The notes under the pieces were generated by a model, which searched no databases, was not told the origin of the DNA, and worked only from the letters and a program-made list of their open reading frames with translations. Positions 58,292 through 64,000 of a stretch of DNA of 64,000 nt are shown here, piece by piece. Made by a program: the position numbers and the translations under genes. Origin of the DNA: an uncultured Opitutaceae bacterium (GTDB lineage Bacteria; Verrucomicrobiota; Verrucomicrobiia; Opitutales; Opitutaceae); the NCBI GenBank assembly GCA_937958045.1, contig CALFXL010000056.1:52613-116612 (forward strand), in the 5' to 3' direction. Each line of letters starts with the position of its first letter. The stretch's first letter is position 1.

Positions 58292-58762
58292 ATGAAAACA
58301 CGTCTTCTCCTGCTTATGGGCGCGTTGAGCGTGGTCGTGACAGCCAATGCGCAAGTGTTCGAACCTCAGGCCGCGCGCAACATCCTCATAGGAAGCGTGG
58401 CGGGCGCCATCATCGGCGAAAACAATGACAAGCCTCTTGAGGGTGCATTGATCGGCGCGGCCGCAGGCGCCTTGTGGAGCGCGGCGACGGCGAATCCATC
58501 CCAGCCTGCCTACGCGCCACCGGTGCCTGCAGTCAGAAGCGTCTGTGTACCGGCTCCGCGTCCGGTCGTGGTGGTCGCGCCTGTGTGCCCTCCCGTTCCG
58601 AAGGTCGTCAAAGTGGTGCGGCCGCGCGTGGTTCACCCGCGGCCGGTGATTGTCGTGAATCCGGCACACCACCACCATCATCATCATTACGCGCATGGCC
58701 ATTCGCATAAGCATGGAAAGCATACCGTGTATTCGCGAGGCGGATACGGCCACGGGCGCTGA
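58292..58762 (+). CDS. Small exported His-rich protein with glycine-zipper-like segment
   Basis: 156 residues. A clear signal peptide lies at about 1-20 (TRLLLLMGALSVVVTANA). A Gly/Ala-rich hydrophobic segment follows at about 30-66 ('LIGSVAGAIIG', 'GALIGAAAGALWSAA') like glycine-zipper proteins of the envelope. Then come a Pro/Val-rich stretch and a His-rich C-terminus (seven consecutive His near residue 130, then 'HGHSHKHGKH'). I know no named family. An envelope metal-binding or stress-related role is possible. It stands 93 bp after uvrB and is followed by an intrinsic terminator. Confidence 0.7.
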   Translation: MKTRLLLLMGALSVVVTANAQVFEPQAARNILIGSVAGAIIGENNDKPLEGALIGAAAGALWSAATANPSQPAYAPPVPAVRSVCVPAPRPVVVVAPVCPPVPKVVKVVRPRVVHPRPVIVVNPAHHHHHHHYAHGHSHKHGKHTVYSRGGYGHGR

Positions 58763-58785
58763 GCGAAGGCGGCGTCAAGTTTGGC

Positions 58786-58816
58786 AGCGCGAATCGTCCG
58801 CGGTTCGCGCTTTTTT
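58786..58816 (+). terminator. Intrinsic terminator after His-rich gene
   Basis: AGCGCGAA (58786-58793) pairs with TTCGCGCT (58804-58811), 8 bp perfect with a 10-nt loop and a T-tract to 58816. Confidence 0.85.
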
Positions 58817-58857
58817 GTGAGTTGAAACGATCGCGCAGCGACGCCAGCAGTCGCGGA

Positions 58858-59673
58858 ATGCGCATCGCGATCCTGGCTGATATTCATGGGAACCTGCCCG
58901 CCTTGGAGGCGGTGCTGGCACGTGTCGAAGGCTTGAAGATCGACCGGCTGGTGATTGCGGGCGACATCGTGGTGGGCGCGCCGGATTCGTTGCGCTGCTG
59001 GGAGCGTGTGCAGTCGCTGGGCTGCCCGGTGCTGCGCGGAAATCACGAGCGTTACGTCTTCGATCTCGGCACGCCGCGCGCGAAGCCGGAGTGGAGCACG
59101 CGGCAGTTTGGTCCGGTGCAATACGCCGCCGCGCAACTCGGCGAAGAAAACCGCCGCAAGCTGGCCGCCTTGCCGGAAATCATCCGGCTGCCTGACGCTC
59201 CCGACCTCCTTTTTGTGCATGCGTCAATGCGTGGGGATCACGATTTGATTTTTCCGTACACGAGCGATGCGGAGATCGAGCCTATGTTTGCCGGTTGCGA
59301 TGAACGCTGGATCATTCGCGGGCATAATCATTATGCGGCGGTGCGTCCGTGGGGACGTCGTTTCATCGTCAACACCGGCGCTGTGGGACTTCCGCTCGAT
59401 GGCACGGTGAAGGCGCAGTTTGTGGTGATGGAGCGGCGCGGCGCAGAGTGGAGCGTGGAACATCACGCGGTGCCGTACGACGTGCAGGCGACGCTGACGC
59501 GTTTTCGCGAAAGCGGTTATCTCCGCGATGGCGGGCCGCTGGCCCGGCTTTACATGCGCGAAGTGGAAACGGCCGCGCCGCATGTCGTCCCATTCCTAAA
59601 ATGGTGCGGACGCGGCGGAGGAGCGGATTTGCTCACCGACGAGTTGGTGTCGACTTGGCTTTTGCGCGAATGA
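58858..59673 (+). CDS. Metallophosphoesterase (YfcE/DR1281-like)
   Basis: 271 residues from ATG 58858; an in-frame start 36 bp upstream lies in the terminator arm region and is rejected. Motifs of calcineurin-like phosphoesterases are 'ILADIHGN' (Asp8, His10), 'VIAGDIVVG' (Asp36), 'LRGNHERY', 'LLFVHAS' and 'IIRGHNHY'. It likely hydrolyses a phosphodiester or phosphoprotein (PrpE-like), with unknown substrate. It converges with hpt. Confidence 0.88.
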   Translation: MRIAILADIHGNLPALEAVLARVEGLKIDRLVIAGDIVVGAPDSLRCWERVQSLGCPVLRGNHERYVFDLGTPRAKPEWSTRQFGPVQYAAAQLGEENRRKLAALPEIIRLPDAPDLLFVHASMRGDHDLIFPYTSDAEIEPMFAGCDERWIIRGHNHYAAVRPWGRRFIVNTGAVGLPLDGTVKAQFVVMERRGAEWSVEHHAVPYDVQATLTRFRESGYLRDGGPLARLYMREVETAAPHVVPFLKWCGRGGGADLLTDELVSTWLLRE

Positions 59674-59674
59674 T

Positions 59675-59711
59675 GCGCGGCGTTGTTTGTATTGAATAAA
59701 CAACTACGCGC
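59675..59711. terminator. Hairpin between convergent phosphoesterase and hpt genes
   Basis: GCGCG (59675-59679) plus GTTGTTT (59682-59688) pair with AAACAAC (59698-59704) plus CGCGC (59707-59711), with a small internal loop and a 9-nt apical loop. It has no T-tract. It touches the hpt stop and could terminate both convergent transcripts. Confidence 0.4.
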
Positions 59712-60287
59712 TCAGGCCCATTCCGGCGGATTCTGCAGCGCGGGTTTGAGCACGCCGATGCAGGGGAGGTTACGGTAGCGCTCGGCAAAATCGAGGCCGT
59801 AGCCGACGACAAACTTGTCGGGAATCTCGAAGCCCACGAAGTCGGCCGAGAAATCCACCTCGCGACGGCCTTTTTTATCGAGCAGCACACAAGTGCGGAT
59901 GCTCGCGGGTTTGGATTTTTTGATGAGATCGACGACGACGGAGAGCGTCTTGCCGGTATCGAGGATGTCGTCGATCAGCAGTACGTGGCGATTGGCGAGA
60001 TCGAGCGAGAACCGATTGAGCAGACGTGGTTTTCCCTGGGATTTGACCTCGTTGCGATAGCTGGAGACGCGGATGCAATCGAGACGGACGGGATTGGAAA
60101 TGTGTCGCAGCAAATCCGCGGTGAAGAGGATCGCGCCGTTGATGATGGCGACCACCGTGATCTCTTCGTCGCCGTAAACGCGTGCGATTTCCGCACCGAG
60201 TTTTTTGAGGCGGCGTTTGATGGCCGCTTCCGAAACGAGGACGGTTTCGAGATCGGCGTGGGCGGGACGGGCGGGCGATTTGGCCAT
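59712..60287 (-). CDS. hpt: Hypoxanthine phosphoribosyltransferase
   Basis: 191 residues. It salvages hypoxanthine or guanine with PRPP to IMP or GMP. The PRPP-binding loop is 'VLLIDDILDTGKTLSVV'. 'VVAIINGAILFTADLLRHI' and the C-terminal 'DFVGFEIPDKFVVGYGLDFAERYRNLPCIGVLKP' are diagnostic of HPRT. Start at ATG 60287. It diverges from the ABC ATPase gene. Confidence 0.95.
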   Translation of the reverse strand: MAKSPARPAHADLETVLVSEAAIKRRLKKLGAEIARVYGDEEITVVAIINGAILFTADLLRHISNPVRLDCIRVSSYRNEVKSQGKPRLLNRFSLDLANRHVLLIDDILDTGKTLSVVVDLIKKSKPASIRTCVLLDKKGRREVDFSADFVGFEIPDKFVVGYGLDFAERYRNLPCIGVLKPALQNPPEWA

Positions 60288-60413
60288 GATGGAGAAACGA
60301 AGATGAAGGCCATAAAGCGGAGTCTCGGCAACTGCTTCTCGGTCGCGGACGAGGTTTATTCTTTTGACTCAATTTCCGGCTGAAATCTTGCTTCCCGGCG
60401 CGTTTTGCGCGGC

Positions 60414-61490
60414 ATGATTTCTATCCGCATTCAGAATCTCACCAAACGTTTCGGGTCGACAGTCGCTCTGCACGGACTCGACCTCACCATCCGTCCTGGT
60501 GAGTTGTTTTTTCTCCTCGGTCCCAGTGGTTGCGGTAAGACCACCTTGCTGCGCAGCATCGCCGGTTTCTACATCCCGGAGGAGGGCAGCATTCTCTTTG
60601 GCGAAGAAGAGGTGACGCGTCTCGAGCCGCACAAGCGCAACACCGGCATGATGTTTCAAAGCTACGCACTGTGGCCGCACATGACGGTGGCGGAGAACGT
60701 CGCTTTCGGTCTCGAAGAGCGCAAGGTGCCGCGCCCGGAGATCAAGAAACGCGTGGAGGAGGCGCTCACGTCGGTGCGGATGGAAGGCTACGCGGCGCGC
60801 AAGCCCAACCAACTTTCCGGCGGCCAGCAGCAACGCGTGGCATTGGCGCGCGCGCTGGTGATTCGCCCGCGCTGTCTTTTGCTCGACGAACCGCTCTCGA
60901 ATCTCGACGCGAAGCTCCGTCTCGAAATGCGCACCGAAATCCGGCGCGTGTGCAAAGAGTTCAACCTCACCACGGTGTATGTGACGCACGATCAGAAGGA
61001 GGCGCTTTCGATCTCCGATCGCATGGCAATCCTCGACAGCGGACACATTCTCCAAGTCGGCACGCCGCGTGAAGTTTATCGTCGGCCCACTTGTCGCACG
61101 GTCGCGAATTTCATCGGAGAAACGGATTTCATCGCGGGCAACGTCACCTCCACCCAAGGCGGTCATGTTTTTGTGGATACAGCGGTGGGACGTTTCGAAG
61201 GTTTACCCGGCGATCCCGCAAAAATGCCCGCGGTCGGTGCGGCGGTGACGGTTTCGATCCGCCCTGAATGCTGGCGCTTGGGCGGCGAGCCGCGCGATGT
61301 GAACTGCGTGTCGGGTCGCATCGGCGACGCGGTTTATCTCGGCGAAGTGGCGCAGTACGATTTTGTGCCGTCGCGGGGCGGCGATCCTCTGAAAATCTAT
61401 GAACTGAACCCGCGCTTTCAGGGACGTTCGACGGAGAAAACGTTCCACGCATGCGCCGATGTGGACGACGTCGTGGTCTTGTCCGAATAA
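60414..61490 (+). CDS. ABC transporter ATP-binding protein (Fe3+/polyamine/sugar type)
   Basis: 358 residues from ATG 60414; a TTG 9 bp upstream is in frame but unneeded. Walker A is 'GPSGCGKT' (36-43), Q-loop 'MMFQSYALWPHMTV', signature 'LSGGQQQRVALARAL', Walker B 'LLLDEPLSNLDAKLR' and H-loop 'VYVTHDQKEAL'. A C-terminal TOBE-type domain ('VSIRPECWRL') follows. This is the MalK/PotA/FbpC group that energises uptake of iron, polyamines, sugars or phosphonates. The solute-binding protein gene starts 25 bp after its stop. No permease is in the window. Confidence 0.93.
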   Translation: MISIRIQNLTKRFGSTVALHGLDLTIRPGELFFLLGPSGCGKTTLLRSIAGFYIPEEGSILFGEEEVTRLEPHKRNTGMMFQSYALWPHMTVAENVAFGLEERKVPRPEIKKRVEEALTSVRMEGYAARKPNQLSGGQQQRVALARALVIRPRCLLLDEPLSNLDAKLRLEMRTEIRRVCKEFNLTTVYVTHDQKEALSISDRMAILDSGHILQVGTPREVYRRPTCRTVANFIGETDFIAGNVTSTQGGHVFVDTAVGRFEGLPGDPAKMPAVGAAVTVSIRPECWRLGGEPRDVNCVSGRIGDAVYLGEVAQYDFVPSRGGDPLKIYELNPRFQGRSTEKTFHACADVDDVVVLSE

Positions 61491-61515
61491 ACTGCGGCGA
61501 CACGCGCACTGAGTG

Positions 61516-63138
61516 ATGTTCAAACGAATCCTCATAGTTGTGTGCCTGATCTCGGTCGTCGCGCTGCCATTCGCGCTGCGACCGGAGAAAGACTCTGCAG
61601 AGCGCGCGGATGAGACGTTGGTGATCATCACGCCGCATAACGAAGCGCTGCGTCACGAATTTGGCGTCGGGTTTCGCCGCTGGTATCGCGAGCGCATGGG
61701 AAAAAACGTCGTGATCGATTGGCGCGTGATCGGAGGCACGAGCGAGATCGCACGTTTTCTCGAAGGTGAATACACGGCGGCGTTTGAACTTTATTGGACC
61801 AAAACACTCGGTCGACAATGGAGCGCGGAAGTGCAGGAGGCGTTTCAAAATCCCCGGCTGCCCGCCGAGGCCTCGGAAGAGGCGCGGATGGCACGCGCGA
61901 TGTTTCTCCAGTCCGAGATCAGTTGCGGCATCGATCTCTTTTTCGGAGGTGGTCCGTACGACTTCATTCGCCAGGCGCAGGCGGGGCGCATCGTGGACAG
62001 CGGTGTGATGAAGAAACACCCCGAGTGGTTTCGGGCCGATGTGATCCCGGAGGAGTTTGCGGGTGAGCAATACTGGGATGCGCAAGGACGCTGGATGGGC
62101 ACGGTGCTCAGCAGCTACGGCATCGTGGTGAATCTGGACGCGCTCAAACGCCTCGGCGTCGAGTTGCCGACACGTTGGGACGATCTGAAAAATCCGCGGC
62201 TCTTCGGAGAAGTTGCGCTCGCCGATCCCACCAAGAGCGGCTCGATCGCGAAGGCATTCGAAAACGTGATCCAACAGCAAATGCAGCGCCGGTTGACCGA
62301 GTTGATGGCGCAGCAGCCGGACGCGACGCCGGAGCAGTTGAAACAAATCGAGCAACGCGCGGTGGAGGAAGGCTGGACCGAAGGCTTGCGCTTGATGCAG
62401 CTGATCGGGGCCAACTCGCGCTACTTCACCGACAGTTCGCAGAAACCGCCGATCGATGTCGCACAGGGAAATGCCGCGGCCGGTATGTGCATCGATTTTT
62501 ACGGACGTCAGCAGCAGGAGGCGATCGAACGTCGCGACGGTCCGGGACGCATCGCGTATGTGTCGCCGGTCGGTGGCTCGGTGAATTCCGTGGATCCGAT
62601 CGCGCTCTTGCGCGGTGCCAAAAATCGCGCGGCCGCGGTGGCATTCATCGAGTACGTGCTCTCGATGGACGGACAGAAGTTGTGGAATTTCGAACCTGGC
62701 ACACCGGGCGGACCGGAACGTTTTGCGCTGCGCCGGCTGCCGGTGCGCCGCGATTTTTATGAGAAGACGGAGTTCGCCGCGCTGCGCAGCGATCCCGATC
62801 TTCCTTACGAAGGCTCGGAGCAGCTCATTTATCGTCCCGCGTGGACCGGGTCGCTATTCCGCGAAATGTCCTTCGTTATTCGCGTGATGTGTTTGGACAC
62901 GCATCACGAGCTGCGCGATGCTTGGCGTGCCATCATCGACGCCGGCATGCCGGAGGAAGCGCTGACCGCGCTGCAAGATTTGTCGGCGGTCGATTATGCC
63001 GCGGCCAGCGGACGTATCCGCGCCGCCCTTACATCGCGCAACAAGGCGGATGAGCTGCGTCTCACGACCGAACTCGGCAATGTGTTTCGTGAGCGATACG
63101 CGCGCGCCAAAGCCATCGCTCGTGCGGCGGCGCGCTGA
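61516..63138 (+). CDS. ABC transporter solute-binding protein (family 1, iron-type), unusually long
   Basis: 540 residues, longer than the usual 330-400. A hydrophobic anchor or signal spans about 4-22 (RILIVVCLISVVALPFAL). 'LVIITPHNEALRHEFGVGFRRWY' is the N-terminal lobe start, and 'IGGTSEIARFLEGEY' and 'FFGGGPYDFIRQAQAGRI' follow. 'YWDAQGRWMGTVLSSYGIVVNLDALKRLG' and 'VALADPTKSGSIAKAFENV' are the hinge and C-lobe motifs of FbpA-like proteins. The last 140 residues extend beyond the standard fold. Ligand may be iron, phosphonate or 2-aminoethylphosphonate; undecided. It follows the ATPase gene by 25 bp and converges with rpe (9-bp gap). The start could be the GTG at 61513. Confidence 0.87.
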   Translation: MFKRILIVVCLISVVALPFALRPEKDSAERADETLVIITPHNEALRHEFGVGFRRWYRERMGKNVVIDWRVIGGTSEIARFLEGEYTAAFELYWTKTLGRQWSAEVQEAFQNPRLPAEASEEARMARAMFLQSEISCGIDLFFGGGPYDFIRQAQAGRIVDSGVMKKHPEWFRADVIPEEFAGEQYWDAQGRWMGTVLSSYGIVVNLDALKRLGVELPTRWDDLKNPRLFGEVALADPTKSGSIAKAFENVIQQQMQRRLTELMAQQPDATPEQLKQIEQRAVEEGWTEGLRLMQLIGANSRYFTDSSQKPPIDVAQGNAAAGMCIDFYGRQQQEAIERRDGPGRIAYVSPVGGSVNSVDPIALLRGAKNRAAAVAFIEYVLSMDGQKLWNFEPGTPGGPERFALRRLPVRRDFYEKTEFAALRSDPDLPYEGSEQLIYRPAWTGSLFREMSFVIRVMCLDTHHELRDAWRAIIDAGMPEEALTALQDLSAVDYAAASGRIRAALTSRNKADELRLTTELGNVFRERYARAKAIARAAAR

Positions 63139-63147
63139 CGAAAAAAC

Positions 63148-63804
63148 TCACCACGCCGCCACGGCGGCGGAGTAGGCTTTGCGATCGGCCGCGTTGAAGA
63201 ACGACGTGCCCGCCACGAACGTATCCGCGCCGGCACTACGGCATTCGAGTCCCGTCGAAAGATCGATGCCGCCATCGACCTCGAGGCGGAACGAAAGACC
63301 GCGTTCGCGTCGTACCTGAGCGATGCGGGCGATCTTTTCCAATTGATCGCGCCGGAACGACTGACCGCCGAAACCTGGCTGCACGGTCATGACCAGAAGA
63401 AGTTCGATCTGATCGAGCCACGGCTCGACGGCGGAGGCGGGCGTGCCGGGATTGAGCACGAGGCCGCGCTGACAACCGAGTTCGCGGATGCGACGCAGCG
63501 TTTCGCGATGATCGATTTCCGGTTCGATGTGAATGCTGATGAGATTGGCGCCTGCTTTGGCGAACGCCTCGATGTAGCGATGCGGTTCGCTCAGCATCAG
63601 GTGGACATCGAAAAAGAGTTTCGAGTTTTTGCGCAGCGCCGCGACGGTTTGCGGACCGAAAGAAAGATTGGGTACGAAATGCCCGTCCATGATATCCAGA
63701 TGGATCCACGCGAGGCCGAGCGATTCGACGATAGCCGCGCTGGCGGCGAGATTGGCGTGGTCGCCGGCAAGGATGGAAGGAGCCAAAATGGGCGCTGCGT
63801 GCAT
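63148..63804 (-). CDS. rpe: Ribulose-phosphate 3-epimerase
   Basis: 218 residues, a TIM-barrel enzyme interconverting ribulose-5-phosphate and xylulose-5-phosphate in the pentose phosphate pathway. 'ILAPSILAGDHANL', 'WIHLDIMDGHFVPNLSFGP' (catalytic Asp and metal His), 'FDVHLMLSEPHRYIEAFAKAGA', 'MTVQPGFGGQSF' and 'LEVDGGIDLSTG' are all standard. Start at ATG 63804. Confidence 0.96.
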   Translation of the reverse strand: MHAAPILAPSILAGDHANLAASAAIVESLGLAWIHLDIMDGHFVPNLSFGPQTVAALRKNSKLFFDVHLMLSEPHRYIEAFAKAGANLISIHIEPEIDHRETLRRIRELGCQRGLVLNPGTPASAVEPWLDQIELLLVMTVQPGFGGQSFRRDQLEKIARIAQVRRERGLSFRLEVDGGIDLSTGLECRSAGADTFVAGTSFFNAADRKAYSAAVAAW

Positions 63805-63901
63805 GGCGGGGAGAGCAAATTTTGTTCACGCCAAGCGCAAGGCCGCATTATGACGACGCGCGCCAAGAGGCGGGAGCATTCTGCGTATGGATCCCTGTCG
63901 C

Positions 63902-63929
63902 TGATTCCAAAAACTCGGCGCGGAGTATC
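63902..63929 (+). repeat. 28-bp direct repeat, copy 1
   Basis: Begins TGATTCCAAAAACTCGG and ends in GGAGTATC. It is identical over 28 bp to copy 2 at 63970-63997. The core ACTC-GGCGCG-GAGT can form a short hairpin. It lies upstream of rpe. Confidence 0.75.
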
Positions 63930-63969
63930 CCACGGGGCTCACGATTTATCGCACGTTCATGCTTTGCCT

Positions 63970-63997
63970 TGATTCCAAAAACTCGGCGCGGAGTATC
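63970..63997 (+). repeat. 28-bp direct repeat, copy 2, at window edge
   Basis: Identical to copy 1, with 40 bp between the two copies (period 68 bp). Only 3 bp of sequence follow before the window ends, so further copies cannot be seen. Confidence 0.75.
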
Positions 63998-64000
63998 TTG

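Noticed and set aside
55461..58301. 946-residue minus-strand open frame opposite the HAD gene and uvrB
   Set aside because: Both genes on the plus strand are certain; the antisense frame has Arg/His-rich sequence with no family features.
63902..63997. Calling the edge repeats a CRISPR array
   Set aside because: Only two copies, a 40-bp gap longer than usual for a 28-bp repeat, and no cas gene in the window; left as a repeat pair.

Overview
The window looks like chromosome from a free-living Gram-negative bacterium of the phylum Verrucomicrobia, most likely the Opitutaceae. This is an inference. It rests on two very large TonB-dependent receptors, one with the 'LSPFTVSA...TLAGSRVRT' N-terminus typical of that group, on secreted proteins ending in a DPDGDG-containing C-terminal domain, on high G+C housekeeping genes, and on start codons that mostly lack a Shine-Dalgarno sequence. 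No rRNA, tRNA, IS element or prophage was found. One gene (argA-like) runs off the left edge, and a 28-bp direct repeat pair sits against the right edge.

Layout. 1-7652: partial argA-like gene and an unknown membrane-anchored gene (minus), proS, a secreted metzincin protease with three Ig repeats, and a compact clpS / DUF2017-like / zinc-ribbon membrane protein operon. 7796-20313: a mannan utilisation locus on one strand, comprising GH2 beta-mannosidase, GPH-family sugar symporter, XylR-type regulator, TonB-dependent receptor, secreted GH5-like enzyme and GH26 mannanase. 20360-27201: orphan NarL-type response regulator, glgX, an inositol-monophosphatase-family gene, a hexapeptide acyltransferase, a beta-CASP RNase and apaG. 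27422-32087: a TauE/SafE-like membrane protein with a His-rich tail, a DsbA-NhaA fusion, then an arsenic operon (arsR-arsC-acr3) with a visible operator. 32151-39516: fabD, lepA, an enlarged lepB, an Fsr-like exporter, a YacP/NYN protein and a DUF2851 protein. 39643-46605: nusA-infB-rbfA-nrnA-truB-ribF, preceded by a strong promoter and what looks like a terminator/antiterminator pair. 46674-51421: 5'-nucleotidase, stand-alone coaB, and an AT-richer gene for an exported tandem-duplicated protein. 51524-54655: a second TonB receptor. 55449-63804: HAD phosphatase, uvrB, a His-rich exported protein, a phosphoesterase, hpt, an ABC ATPase with a solute-binding protein but no permease, and rpe.

How the genes work together. 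The mannan locus gives a full route: outer-membrane capture (receptor), cutting of chains (GH5-like and GH26), inner-membrane uptake (GPH symporter), final hydrolysis (beta-mannosidase) and control (XylR-type regulator). The arsenic genes form a standard detoxification unit: repressor, thioredoxin-coupled reductase and ACR3 efflux. The nusA-ribF block combines transcription-termination control, translation initiation, ribosome maturation, RNA turnover and flavin synthesis.

The most interesting points are the possible nusA leader attenuator (39535-39642), the exported tandem NlpC/P60-like protein whose first half appears to have lost its catalytic residues (49121-51421), the clpS-DUF2017-like-zinc ribbon trio, the DsbA-NhaA fusion, and the repeat pair at the right edge.
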